64,000 bases of DNA, taken from assembly GCA_013360465.1 (NCBI GenBank), contig JABWBO010000037.1, positions 1-64,000 of the forward strand, read 5' to 3'. Of the stretch, positions 1 to 10,019 are shown piece by piece. The position numbers were made by a program, and so were the translations under genes. The notes below the pieces were generated by a model, which had not been told where the DNA came from, made no database searches, and worked only from the letters and a program-made list of their open reading frames with translations. Position 1 is the first letter of the stretch. Every line of letters begins with the position of its first letter. This stretch comes from Anaerolineae bacterium (lineage in GTDB: Bacteria; Chloroflexota; Anaerolineae; Aggregatilineales; Phototrophicaceae).

Positions 1-118
1 GCGGTGTTTCCACCTCCGGTGAGTCAGTTGACCATACGGGTTCTCACTACCCGTAACCTCCTTCGAGGCAGTACATGAAAACGCCTTTACGGGCGCACGG
101 CGACCCCTCCTTTCTGAT

Positions 119-298
119 TCACGACGGAGATGACCATTGGCTCTCCTTTCTGCGCCGGACGTACTCGGTCACTACCAGGCGGAGCAGAGCTGACAGGGCG
201 ATATTCCTGGAGGCGGCGAGCTCCTGGAGTTCCTGCCGGAGGCCGTTTGGAACGTAGAACTTGACGAGTTTGTGGTTGAGCTGCATGTTTTGGGACAT
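119..298 (-). CDS. Small ribbon-helix-helix-like protein
   Basis: A short protein of 59 residues from the ATG at 298. A GTG at 328 would add ten residues that look less protein-like. The body contains KFYVPNGLRQELQELA followed by a helical ALSALLRLVVTEYVRRRK. This is the strand-helix-helix pattern of CopG/Arc-type DNA-binding proteins, which act as dimers on operators and are often antitoxins or plasmid regulators. No toxin partner is visible beside it. It is transcribed in the same direction as the primase gene but lies downstream of it by about 190 bp. The family assignment rests on pattern only. Confidence 0.45.
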   Translation of the reverse strand: MSQNMQLNHKLVKFYVPNGLRQELQELAASRNIALSALLRLVVTEYVRRRKESQWSSPS

Positions 299-490
299 AG
301 ATGGGACCGGCGTGGTCCTGAATTCCACTTAATCACATCCGGAATCGCCTGTCAAGCAGCGAAACAGGCACGTCCGGGGAAGGGAGAGATCCTGAGCGGG
401 TCTGGGACGGCTCCGAGTCACAAGAATGGTACAAGGTGCTGGGTGGCACTGCGGAAAGGCGAACAAGGGGCACTACAGAGTCTCAGAAGC

Positions 491-1486
491 CTATCCCAGA
501 AGGCGGTCGGCAAGGTCCTTGATGGTGGATTTGAAACTATCGTTCTCGCCCTGGCGTGCGCGCCACTTCATCCAGAAGTCAATGATGCTGCCGCCGCCAC
601 AGCCGGCAAAGCAGTTCCAGTAGTTGCCATCCTCGCTGACTCCAAAGCTCTTGTGCTCGTCGTCGTGAAAAGGGCAGTAGCCTCGGCCCTGCGCGTCCAG
701 CTCGACATACTGGCGGACGAAGTCGTGGACGCTGATCGCTGCCTTGATGCGCTCTGAGGGCGTCCCGGCAACGCGCTGCCATTTGCCTCGACGTGACGGT
801 TTTGCTGGCTTGAAGGCGGGAGTAGGGGAGTGATCTCGTGCCTTGGGTGCGTAGGACAGCACTTTTTCCAGATAAGCATTAGGGACACGCTCAGGATTGG
901 CCAGCAGCGCGATCTGCTCACGGATGGTTGGCGCGAGTGGTTCACCGGATGGCGTGATGAAATGGTATCGGCGGCCGGTGAGACGGTGCTTTCCGAGCGG
1001 CAACCGGACGAACGAGCCAGGTCCAGTACGCAGTACCTCCTGCTTGGGGTAGATCTCGATCTTGCCCAGTTTGAAGTTGGTCGCAATTTGCCTTCCGAAA
1101 CGGCGAGCATCCTGACCGGAGATGGGGGGCAGGAACAACCAGAGGTGTCCGCCTCGTCGTGAGGGTTCCAGATAAGATGGCACCTCTTTCTTCGCCAGTG
1201 AAGTCGAGATGTGGCGTAGTCGATCCCATTGGTCGGATAAATCAGCGTCAATGCAAACCCAGGATGCTGTGTTCTCTGGACTCAAAGCGTACGCGCCGAG
1301 CGTGATGAACCCCTTGAGATGGGCGACGACCAGGTCAGGGTGAAGGGTGCTCTTGACGGCGGTGTAGGTGCCGTCGGCGAGCTGGAGAGGATACTGATCG
1401 TAGCGAGGGACGAACGCTGCGGCGTAAGCGAGGGCGGTGTTCTGGTCGAGTTCAGATGGTAGATGTTCAGCTCGCTCGCGGGGCAT
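491..1486 (-). CDS. Archaeo-eukaryotic primase-type protein with C-terminal CHC2 zinc finger
   Basis: A 331-residue protein, taking the ATG at 1486; the frame stays open upstream to 1540. The N-terminal two thirds resembles the primase domain of TOTE-type conflict proteins. It has HLKGFITLGAYAL, then VCIDADLSD with the two metal-binding acidic residues, then GGHLWLFL with the conserved His. The C-terminal part has CPFHDDEHKSFGV...WNCFAGCGGG, the CHC2 zinc finger of DnaG-like primases. The expected activity is primer synthesis or polymerisation on DNA, either in replication of a mobile element or in a defence role. There is no helicase fused to it. The gene is divergent from the SNF2 helicase at 1752, with about 265 bp between them, so it may belong to the same island. 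Confidence 0.75.
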   Translation of the reverse strand: MPRERAEHLPSELDQNTALAYAAAFVPRYDQYPLQLADGTYTAVKSTLHPDLVVAHLKGFITLGAYALSPENTASWVCIDADLSDQWDRLRHISTSLAKKEVPSYLEPSRRGGHLWLFLPPISGQDARRFGRQIATNFKLGKIEIYPKQEVLRTGPGSFVRLPLGKHRLTGRRYHFITPSGEPLAPTIREQIALLANPERVPNAYLEKVLSYAPKARDHSPTPAFKPAKPSRRGKWQRVAGTPSERIKAAISVHDFVRQYVELDAQGRGYCPFHDDEHKSFGVSEDGNYWNCFAGCGGGSIIDFWMKWRARQGENDSFKSTIKDLADRLLG

Positions 1487-1751
1487 AAGATGACTTGACA
1501 ATAGAACATGGTGCAAGCAAGTGCAAGTCGTGATGTGCACGCTGTTGCGGCGCCGTAATGATGCGGACCTATGGTCATAGTTGCCGGTGGCCGCAATTCC
1601 TTTGGCCGTCGCTTGTTTGATGCAGTATATTCAGAGACACACATGTGAACTTCAGCTTAATCAGAACTCGTGTCGCTGCGCTTTCTGATTACCAGGGTTC
1701 TGGGCTTCGTTTTGGTCTAACAATCTCAGCGTGTTAGGGTTCGGAGAGAGA

Positions 1752-4700
1752 ATGTCTTCTGCTTTCCCATTGAAGGAATACTCGATTCCCGAACAGGGAC
1801 AAATCGTTCAACTTCGCCATCGGCTTTGGATGGTCCAAGATGTTGTATCGGACACAGGCCGAGCGCCGGACGTACCTGTGTCTTATCGAGTTCAACTTGA
1901 ATGCCTAGACGACGACTCGATTGGCGCGACGCTCAATGTAATTTGGGAGAGTGAGGTCAGTCCACATATTTATGATGGACAAGGACTTCCCAAGCCGACT
2001 CAATGGGATGCGCCGGCGGTCTTTGAAAGCTTCCTTTCAGCAATCCGGTGGTCCACTTCATCCTTGCTGGAACGTGACGCGATCCTGTCACCTTTTCACG
2101 CCGCAATTGACCTTGAGGAATACCAACTTGAACCCGTGGTGCGGGCGTTAAGTCTCCCACGGGTAAACCTGCTGATTGCGGATGATGTCGGTTTGGGGAA
2201 GACGATTGAGGCGAGCCTAATTGTTCAGGAGATGTTGTCACGGCGCAGCATCCGACGAATCTTGATCGTATGTCCCGCCTCTTTGCAGCGTCAGTGGCAA
2301 GATGAACTGCGTGAGAAGTTCCAGCTCGATTTCCGGATAATCGACCGTGACAGCATCCAGCAGTTACGGCGCGAATTTGGGGTTCACGTCAATCCATGGT
2401 CTAGTCATCCTCGCCTGATCACCTCGATGGATTTCTTGAAGCGGGAACAGCCACTACGCCTTTTTCGCGAAGGGTTGCAGTCACATGACTCGCCGCTACG
2501 TGATTGGGATCTGCTAATCGTTGATGAGGCACACAATGCAGCCCCGTCTGGCAGGGCACGATACGCAGTAGATAGCGATCGAACCCGGATGCTGCGCGCT
2601 ATTGCCGACCATTTCGAACACCGACTATTCTTGACCGCGACACCGCACAATGGGTTCACAGAGAGTTTTACGGCGCTACTTGAAATTCTGGATCCACTTC
2701 GCTTCAGCCGGGGACCGACAGTGAACACAGAGCAGGTCGCCAGAGTGATGATTCGGCGCCTGAAGCGGCAGATCAAGAATGCTTTGGGGCGACGCAAATT
2801 TGCCGAACGAATCGTAGCTGCGATTCCTGTACGCTTGTCTGGGCGTGAACAACAGCTATACGATCTCCTTGATGCTTATACAGAATCGCGTTTGGAACGG
2901 CTGGAGCGTACGGATATTCTGCCCGTGAAGTTCGCGCTGATTATGCTGAAAAAGCGAATGCTTTCCTCGCCGCGCGCCTTTGTCCGCAGCCTCAATACAC
3001 ACATGACCACGCTCGGTGGTGGTGCGATGGGCGCAGATTCTCGTCTACTCGAACGCATGACTCAGCGCGTCAGTGAGGATTGGGCAGACGACACCGAAAA
3101 GTCCCTGGCCGAAGACGATGCTCTAGTCGAATCGAGCCGTTTTTTCACAGAACTAACACCCGCCGAACAGAGTTATTTGCGCCAACTTCAGGGGCTGGCA
3201 GCAGAGCTGCATGAAGATACAAAGCTTAATCATCTGATCGGTTGGATTGACGAGCATTTGCAGGCTGGCCAGAAATGGAAAAGTGAGCGGTTAGTGATCT
3301 TCACTGAATACAAAGACACGCTAGACTATCTTCTCGAACAGCTTACCACGCGCTACGGAACCGACCGTTTATTGTCTCTTTTTGGCGGCATGAACGGTGG
3401 AGATCGCGAGACAATTAAGGCAGCGTTTCAAGCTGATCCGGACGAACACTATGTGCGAATTCTTCTCGCAACGGATGCTGCCAGTGAAGGGTTGAACCTT
3501 CAAAATCACTGTCGCTACCTTATCCATTACGAAATCCCCTGGAACCCGATCCGGATGGAGCAGCGCAACGGGCGTATCGACCGGCATGGCCAGCAGGCGG
3601 AAACGGTGAATGTATTCCACTTCATCTACGAAGACCGCGCTGACTCCCAATTCTTGCAGACCGTGATCGATAAGGTTCAGACGATCCAATCCGATCTTGG
3701 TAGTGTTGGTGAAATCATTTCAGCGCAGGTTGAGAACGCGATGCTGAGCCGTGAGCATCGGCTGAACCTACCTGAGCATCGGCTTGCGTTGGCACAAGAG
3801 GCGCTTCGCACTGACCTGGTGACCGATGAACAAATCCGACAGATAAGGCGTCAGTTGGATCGAACACGACAGGTGCTTTCTCTTGACCCGCTAACGATGG
3901 CATCGGTGTTGGATAGTGCATTGCGGTTGCATAACCATCCGGGTCTAAGCAAAGCGACCGATCCTGTATTGAATGACCATGCCTATCAACTGCGCAACCT
4001 GCCACGCGGATGGAAAAAAGCTGAAAGGTCTTTGCAGGATGCGCGCGGCTCGTGGCTGGACATCACTTTTGATCATGCTCTTGCCCGCGAGCGGCGTGAC
4101 TTGACGTTACTGCACCTCAACCACCCACTGATGAAACTGGCGATCGGAACTTTTCGAGCCCGAGTGTGGGCAGAAGATGGTGAAGGTGGGCTGCACCGAG
4201 TCTCGTACCGTGTTCTCCCTGAGCTCAGCAAACCTGTTGTTCTGGCATATGGACGAATGGTCGTTGTTGGTGCATTGTCCTTGCGATTGCACGAATCGCT
4301 CATTTGTGTTGGCGGCGAAATCAATGAAGGACAGATCGATACCCTGTCGGCGGACGATATCACTCGGTTGCTCGACTTGAGGTATGAGCACCCAGCAATT
4401 TCGCGTTCGCTGGGGGATGATCTACGGCGTTTGTTTCCGATTCATCAGCGGGCGTTGATTCGGTTGCTGGAAGAGGAACAGAAGCGCCAGCGAATTGCCC
4501 TTGAGGAACTCGCTGTGCGGCGAGCTGATGAAGTCAGCGTCCAGATTCGGACATTGATCGATGAACGGATCAGGGAGATTCGTGAGCGCATTCATCGCGA
4601 AGAACATGGTCGGGCACCCGAACAGCAACTTGAACTGTTCGATCGAGATGAATTCCTACAATATGAAGAAGACATGGATTGGCTCAGGCAGAAGCGGGAC

Positions 4701-4832
4701 GCACTGATAGAACGGCGCAAGACAGAGCCGGAACGTGTGCGAAAGGGCTTCGAAATTCGCTCCGCAAGAGCGTTTCCACTGGCCCTGCTTTACCTGCTGC
4801 CTGCAAGTCTCGTTCGTGAAGAAGGGCGTTAG
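1752..4832 (+). CDS. SNF2-family helicase/ATPase, DISARM DrmD-like
   Basis: About 1026 residues from the ATG at 1752; an in-frame GTG at 1731 is an alternative start. Motifs of a Swi2/Snf2 DNA translocase are clear: ADDVGLGKTIEA (Walker A, about residue 143), VDEAHN (motif II, about 257), ATDAASEGLNLQ (motif V, about 573) and RNGRIDRHGQ (motif VI, about 606). A charged, helical C-terminal region follows. Size, domain order and the adenine methyltransferase immediately downstream match the first two genes of class 1 DISARM (drmD, drmMI), which is a restriction-type anti-phage system. The gene ends 2 bp before the next start, so the two are co-transcribed. It could instead belong to an unnamed relative of DISARM, because later genes of the island differ. 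Confidence 0.8.
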   Translation: MSSAFPLKEYSIPEQGQIVQLRHRLWMVQDVVSDTGRAPDVPVSYRVQLECLDDDSIGATLNVIWESEVSPHIYDGQGLPKPTQWDAPAVFESFLSAIRWSTSSLLERDAILSPFHAAIDLEEYQLEPVVRALSLPRVNLLIADDVGLGKTIEASLIVQEMLSRRSIRRILIVCPASLQRQWQDELREKFQLDFRIIDRDSIQQLRREFGVHVNPWSSHPRLITSMDFLKREQPLRLFREGLQSHDSPLRDWDLLIVDEAHNAAPSGRARYAVDSDRTRMLRAIADHFEHRLFLTATPHNGFTESFTALLEILDPLRFSRGPTVNTEQVARVMIRRLKRQIKNALGRRKFAERIVAAIPVRLSGREQQLYDLLDAYTESRLERLERTDILPVKFALIMLKKRMLSSPRAFVRSLNTHMTTLGGGAMGADSRLLERMTQRVSEDWADDTEKSLAEDDALVESSRFFTELTPAEQSYLRQLQGLAAELHEDTKLNHLIGWIDEHLQAGQKWKSERLVIFTEYKDTLDYLLEQLTTRYGTDRLLSLFGGMNGGDRETIKAAFQADPDEHYVRILLATDAASEGLNLQNHCRYLIHYEIPWNPIRMEQRNGRIDRHGQQAETVNVFHFIYEDRADSQFLQTVIDKVQTIQSDLGSVGEIISAQVENAMLSREHRLNLPEHRLALAQEALRTDLVTDEQIRQIRRQLDRTRQVLSLDPLTMASVLDSALRLHNHPGLSKATDPVLNDHAYQLRNLPRGWKKAERSLQDARGSWLDITFDHALARERRDLTLLHLNHPLMKLAIGTFRARVWAEDGEGGLHRVSYRVLPELSKPVVLAYGRMVVVGALSLRLHESLICVGGEINEGQIDTLSADDITRLLDLRYEHPAISRSLGDDLRRLFPIHQRALIRLLEEEQKRQRIALEELAVRRADEVSVQIRTLIDERIREIRERIHREEHGRAPEQQLELFDRDEFLQYEEDMDWLRQKRDALIERRKTEPERVRKGFEIRSARAFPLALLYLLPASLVREEGR

Positions 4833-4834
4833 CG

Positions 4835-7800
4835 TTGGCACATAACTCGCACGATTGGCTCTCGCTAGTCGAATTGTCTGGTCTGCTCATTTCCGAGCCA
4901 GTTTTGAACGAGAGCTTCGAGTCGGGAGCGCAGCCTCTAGACTTCTCTTTGGCGCGCCAGTTCCGGACGGAATTTGAGCGCTGGCGCGGCGCGACAGATC
5001 GCCAGGATGCCGAGGCGTTGCGCTCGGCACGCTCACGCTGGATTACGTTCATTCTTCGCGATCTACTCGCGTATGACCGAGCTCTGCGAGGGAGAATAGA
5101 GTTACCCCCACAGCTCAGAATTCAGCTTACCGATTATCTTCAAACACTTCAGCCAGATTACTTTGTCGTTGGCGCGGAGGGTGTTCCTGAACTTCTTGTA
5201 CTTGTAACTGAGGGCGAACTAGATCGTCCAGAACAGGTTACTGGACGTTGGAAGGCTTCCCCCTTTACCAAGATGGACCGGCTTCTGCGCGAGACGCGTA
5301 TTCCGCTGGGTATATTGACGAATGGCGATGACTGGCGGCTAATCTATGCGGCGCCTGGCTTGCCAACTTCGTACCTTACCTGGACGGCTGACGGCTGGAA
5401 TGACGAACGGTCCACCCTGAATGCTTTCGCCATGCTCCTGCGTTCTCCGGCCCGTCTGTTGGCAATGGCGAGCGAGAGCCAGCAGCGACAGGCGGATGTA
5501 ACGGATCAACTCGGTAATCAGGTCTTGAGTGCACTCTCGATCTTTGTGCGTGAACTGGACCGTGCTGATCTTGAAAACGGTGGAAAGCTTCTTGCTGAAG
5601 TGACGCCGGAACAAGTATACGAAATGGCGCTCTTCGTCATGATGCGGCTGGTCTTTATGTTCTACGCCGAAGAAAACGGACTGCTGCCTCACGGGGATGT
5701 CTTCTATGATCAAGCTTACGGCTTGACCCATCTGTGGAACCGGCTGGAGCGTGAACGCGCCGAAGACACTGATCGCTATGAGTTGCGCGAAGATGCTTAC
5801 CCGGGTTTATTGGCATCATTTCGCATGATCTATCACGGCTGCACTCACGCAGACTTTCGTATGGTCGCTTATGGGGGTGCGCTGTTCGACCCCGAAAGGT
5901 TTCCCGTCCTCGAAGATGCTCGCCTGCGAATTCGCAATTCAGCGTTAGGGAGGATACTAAGGCATCTGACCACGGCTGAGAGCAAAGACGGACGCCAGCG
6001 CGTCAGCTATCGGGCGCTTCAGGTGGAACAGTTGGGCTACGTCTATGAGAATTTGCTCGGCTATACGGTTCGCGCTGCGAAAGAGCTGATGATCCTGCCG
6101 TCCGGCGGACTGGAAGCACAGCCTTTGGCTGCATATGCAGCCGCGCTCGAAACGGAAACACTTTACGAGACTTTCAAGTCCCACACGAGGATGCATTGGG
6201 CGCAGGCGAAAGCACGAGCTGCGGATGCTGTGATGCGCTTTGCCTCTTCTGGCGATGCCGTCCACGCGCTTGACCCACTGGCGGATGATTTCATCCAGCC
6301 GGGACAACGATACATTGCTTTTCAGATGGGGACACGCAAACGCGGTGGTATCTTCTACACACCACCGCAGCTCACATCCTTTCTGGTTGAGCAGGCGCTC
6401 AAGCCGCAATGCTATGACGATGCTGACGGAGATGCGCCGCGCATTCGCAGCCCCAAGCATATCCTTTCGCTCACTGTCTGTGATCCGGCGATGGGATCAG
6501 GTGCTTTTCTGGTTCAGGCAGTACGTTATCTGGCGGATAGACTGCTGGAAGCATGGGACGCGGCAGCAATAACCGCCACCGGAGATACGAAACTGGTCAT
6601 GCCTTTTGCCGAGCCGGAGCGAACTGCAACTGAGAACGAAGGTGTAATCCCGACCGACCGCGCGGAAGCGACCGCTTGGGCGCGACGCCTGGTGGCAGAG
6701 CGCTGCATCTACGGCGTCGATCTCAACGGGCTGGCGGTTGAACTGGCGAAACTCTCCCTATGGCTGGTCACGCTGAGCAAAGACAAGCCGTTCACCTTCC
6801 TTGATGACCGCCTGAAACATGGCAATAGTCTGATCGGAGCGAGTTTCTTTGCCGAAACTGACCTGGAGATCAAGAAGGGTAAGATGACCGCGCAGGGCAG
6901 GGCGCGGCAGATCAGTTTCATACCTGATGCGGCGCTGGAAGCGCGCAGGGGTGCGACGAAGGACGAGAAAGCGACCGCGCGCAAACGCATTGACAGCAAC
7001 CGTACCGCGCAGGCGGCGATCCTTGCCGGCATGATGGACATGTTCGCCAATGTCGACTTTGCGGACGTGCTGCGCCACCTGGTTGACCAGACGGCGGACC
7101 TGAGTAAGCCGACGCGGAGTGCCGAGCAGTACCAGGACAAAGCCGACCTGTTGCGCCACTTGCTGAGCGAGGGAGACTATCCGGCGCTCAAAGAGATCGC
7201 CGACCTGTGGTGCGCGGTCTGGTTTTGGGAGCGCGACATTGAGGCGGCAGGGCTGCCGCCGACGACGCAGGAATATCACGATGTGATCGTGACCATCTTG
7301 GGATTGGTGCGCGGAATTGCCACGCAAGAAACTCGCATCCGCCAGATTCGTGACACTGCGAGACGGATCGCTGCGCAAGAGTATTTCTTCCACTGGGAAC
7401 TCGAATACCCATTTGTGTTTGCCCGGCATAACCCCGGCTTTGATGCGACAGTTGGCAATCCACCATGGGAAGTGGTTCAAGCAGAGCCACAAGAATTTTT
7501 CGAGGCATATGATCCGAAATTCAGGGACTACACAAAAGAGGAATCTCTCAAGATCGTGGAGAAGTACCTCTCAGACGACTCGGCAGTTGCTGACACTTGG
7601 TTTGAGTATGCTACAAGACAAGGCCGTCAGTCGTTTTACTTTGCTGCCGGAGTAGCATTCTGCTACCAAGGTTCTGGAAAATCGAGCACACACAAGTTGT
7701 TCGCTGAGCGTTTCTTTTGGCTACTGCGCGAATACGGGCGTATTGCCCTTATGATGCCTTCGGCGATCTACAGTGATCTTGGTACGAGAGAACTGCGTCG

Positions 7801-8962
7801 CCATTTTTTAGCAAATGGACGAATCATCTATCTTCTTAGCTTTAGCAATGAACGGTTCATTTTTCCACATGTTCACCATTTCTTTCGTTTTTCACTCCTT
7901 GGGATACAGAAAGGGGTGCAATCCACTCAATTCTTAGCGGCTTTTCGCTATGATCCACGGTTAGCGGTGACTGCCGAAGAGCTGCCTGATTTTATAGAAA
8001 ATGAACACAATCTCCTATCAATACCTGTTGATTCTATTACCCGATTCAGTCCGGATAGTTTCAGCATAATGGAATTTAGGAATCAAGAGGATCTAGATGT
8101 CTCCTCTAAGATTTATGGTGATCTGCCACTAATTGGGGAGCCAATTCCTTCACAGTGGGATGTTCGCTTCGGAATTGAGTTTCAGCTTAATGAGTACAGT
8201 CATATTCTACAGAATGAACCGCATGGACTTCCGCTATTTGAAGGCAAAATGATACATCAGTTCGACGCCTTCTATGATTCTCCCCAATACTGGATCGATG
8301 AAGAATCAGGACGTTCTGAGACTATTAGGAATGGAGTTGCTTCTTATGAACTATACAGATTCGTGTATCGTCGAATATCGAACAGCAGTAATGAGAGAAC
8401 GTTGATATCTTCTGTGATTCCAAAAATGTGTTTCACGTCTGCATCTGTCCCTCATAGCCTTCCGGGAAATGCTGAATATGGACATCTGCTATACCTGATC
8501 TCTTGTCTGAACTCATACGTGCTCGATTATTGCATTCGGCAAAAAGTCAGCACAACCATCAACACTGTATATTTGTATCAGCTTCCACTTCCGAGGCTTA
8601 CGCCTGGCAATCCATACTTTGCTGCTTTGCTCGATCGTTCTTTGAAGCTCAGTTGTACTTCTCAGCACTTTGCCGATCTGTGGTATGAAGTAACTGGCAT
8701 GGTTTGGCCGAACGATATCTACATTTGTCCGCCGCCTCGTACTGGGGATCTCGAGATCCATACGATACGACAGCGTCTACGTGACGAAAGCGACGCGCTG
8801 GTGGCGCACCTATACGGTTTGAGCCGAGACGATTTCGCTCATATCCTCGGCACGTTCCCGTTGGTCTTCCCAAATACCTCTGAAGGCGAAGCTAAAAAGG
8901 CTGCGCTGCTGGCAGTCTATGACGAGTACAACGAAATCACGGCGGGGTGGGCGCGTCAATAG
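4835..8962 (+). CDS. Large N6-adenine DNA methyltransferase (Eco57I/PglX-like; DISARM DrmMI-like)
   Basis: A 1375-residue protein. The start is a TTG at 4835, preceded by a GAAGGG ribosome-binding site that lies inside the end of the helicase gene, which suggests translational coupling. Methyltransferase motif I DPAMGSGAF sits near residue 550 and motif IV NPPW near residue 875, as in gamma-class adenine methylases that use S-adenosylmethionine. The N-terminal region (LLVLVTEGEL...LTNGDDWRLIY, about residues 125-170) resembles the domain before the methylase in type IIG/PglX-like proteins. The region after NPPW is a likely target-recognition part. In a defence role it would mark host DNA so that the neighbouring helicase/nuclease proteins spare it. 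No separate restriction subunit overlaps the gene. Confidence 0.85.
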   Translation: MAHNSHDWLSLVELSGLLISEPVLNESFESGAQPLDFSLARQFRTEFERWRGATDRQDAEALRSARSRWITFILRDLLAYDRALRGRIELPPQLRIQLTDYLQTLQPDYFVVGAEGVPELLVLVTEGELDRPEQVTGRWKASPFTKMDRLLRETRIPLGILTNGDDWRLIYAAPGLPTSYLTWTADGWNDERSTLNAFAMLLRSPARLLAMASESQQRQADVTDQLGNQVLSALSIFVRELDRADLENGGKLLAEVTPEQVYEMALFVMMRLVFMFYAEENGLLPHGDVFYDQAYGLTHLWNRLERERAEDTDRYELREDAYPGLLASFRMIYHGCTHADFRMVAYGGALFDPERFPVLEDARLRIRNSALGRILRHLTTAESKDGRQRVSYRALQVEQLGYVYENLLGYTVRAAKELMILPSGGLEAQPLAAYAAALETETLYETFKSHTRMHWAQAKARAADAVMRFASSGDAVHALDPLADDFIQPGQRYIAFQMGTRKRGGIFYTPPQLTSFLVEQALKPQCYDDADGDAPRIRSPKHILSLTVCDPAMGSGAFLVQAVRYLADRLLEAWDAAAITATGDTKLVMPFAEPERTATENEGVIPTDRAEATAWARRLVAERCIYGVDLNGLAVELAKLSLWLVTLSKDKPFTFLDDRLKHGNSLIGASFFAETDLEIKKGKMTAQGRARQISFIPDAALEARRGATKDEKATARKRIDSNRTAQAAILAGMMDMFANVDFADVLRHLVDQTADLSKPTRSAEQYQDKADLLRHLLSEGDYPALKEIADLWCAVWFWERDIEAAGLPPTTQEYHDVIVTILGLVRGIATQETRIRQIRDTARRIAAQEYFFHWELEYPFVFARHNPGFDATVGNPPWEVVQAEPQEFFEAYDPKFRDYTKEESLKIVEKYLSDDSAVADTWFEYATRQGRQSFYFAAGVAFCYQGSGKSSTHKLFAERFFWLLREYGRIALMMPSAIYSDLGTRELRRHFLANGRIIYLLSFSNERFIFPHVHHFFRFSLLGIQKGVQSTQFLAAFRYDPRLAVTAEELPDFIENEHNLLSIPVDSITRFSPDSFSIMEFRNQEDLDVSSKIYGDLPLIGEPIPSQWDVRFGIEFQLNEYSHILQNEPHGLPLFEGKMIHQFDAFYDSPQYWIDEESGRSETIRNGVASYELYRFVYRRISNSSNERTLISSVIPKMCFTSASVPHSLPGNAEYGHLLYLISCLNSYVLDYCIRQKVSTTINTVYLYQLPLPRLTPGNPYFAALLDRSLKLSCTSQHFADLWYEVTGMVWPNDIYICPPPRTGDLEIHTIRQRLRDESDALVAHLYGLSRDDFAHILGTFPLVFPNTSEGEAKKAALLAVYDEYNEITAGWARQ

Positions 8963-9175
8963 TTGTCGTCATATTCTGTGAAATATGTGAAAAATAGCCT
9001 GATGCATCGGGATCTTAAGTCAAATTAGGATCGCTTAACGGCTTATTCGTATAGACTGGAAATACTTTCAATCGCAAGTGGGCAGTCCTACTCGGATGAT
9101 TGTTGTTGCCTCGATAGCTCACGTTAAATAGTCTAGAGATGTTCTCTTGTGCAGTGATATCCACGGGAAAGCTGT

Positions 9176-10012
9176 ATGAGTACCGAACCACTCCGCGTCG
9201 CCCGAGAGCTGATCAAGGGGAAACGCTACGCTGAAGCGCGCGATCTGCTAGCTAGGGTCGATCATCCGACGGCTGCAAAATGGCTCGCAAAGCTGGATGA
9301 GTTAGCCCCTCAGACTCTGCAAAGAGCACGTGAGCTCATTGATCAGGGGGAGTACCGCGAGGCCCGTTTCCTCCTGCAATCGCTCAACAATCCGACGGCC
9401 AAGCGTTGGCTAGCTAAGCTCGAGGAACTTGTGCCGGAGGCAACTGCGAATCACGCCCCCGCGCAAGTGGACGATTATGTTGATATGGATACGATTCAGC
9501 CGGTTCGTGTCGTTGCCATGCCTGGAATAATGGAAACGCCGAAAAGGGCAACCAAGCGTTGTCCATACTGTGCGGAAGACATTCTTCTTGAGGCAGCGGT
9601 CTGCCGTTTTTGTGGCCGGGATCTGATTTCCCAACCTCTTATCCCCGTACCCGATGTTCGCCCGCAACTTCAAAGCATGCATGCCGAACTGCTGCATACG
9701 CGAAACATTATCCAGACGCTGGAATTCCGGACACGGCAGCTCGATGAGCAGATTTCTCTGCGAAAGATCAACTACGCTGCGCTGATAGTAGGGTTCATTA
9801 TCCTGTGGTTCTTTGTGCCAATTGTCGAGTTGATGTGCTTGCTCTTGATACTGGCCGGCATAGGAATATGGTATGCCGACGATCAGACCAGCAAGCTTCG
9901 CATAAAAAAGGGAGCAATACTCGACGATCTCAGCGGCCTCTATGAGCGTCAAGGAGCACTGGAACAAAGCATTGCACAGCTAGAAATTGGCATCAGAGGA
10001 ACAGGATGGTAA
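9176..10012 (+). CDS. Zinc-ribbon membrane protein with N-terminal helical repeats
   Basis: A 278-residue protein starting a second transcription unit 213 bp after the methyltransferase. Residues 1-90 hold two copies of a helical repeat (RELIKGKRYAEARDLL and RELIDQGEYREARFLL, each followed by a PTA-x-x-WLAKL segment). A zinc ribbon CPYCAEDIL...CRFCGRDL lies near residues 123-145. After a helical stretch come two adjacent hydrophobic segments (YAALIVGFIILWFF and CLLLILAGIGIWY), then a second helical tail. It would place a small zinc-binding scaffold at the membrane. The stop lies 7 bp before the next start, so it belongs to the same operon as the helicase and nuclease genes. I do not recognise a named family; its role in the island is unknown. 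Confidence 0.7.
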   Translation: MSTEPLRVARELIKGKRYAEARDLLARVDHPTAAKWLAKLDELAPQTLQRARELIDQGEYREARFLLQSLNNPTAKRWLAKLEELVPEATANHAPAQVDDYVDMDTIQPVRVVAMPGIMETPKRATKRCPYCAEDILLEAAVCRFCGRDLISQPLIPVPDVRPQLQSMHAELLHTRNIIQTLEFRTRQLDEQISLRKINYAALIVGFIILWFFVPIVELMCLLLILAGIGIWYADDQTSKLRIKKGAILDDLSGLYERQGALEQSIAQLEIGIRGTGW

Positions 10013-10019
10013 GTGCAAA

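Noticed and set aside
1-118. tRNA or attachment site at the left edge
   Set aside because: I could not fold a cloverleaf or find a T-loop GGTTCRANYC box. No direct repeat of this edge was found near the recombinase.
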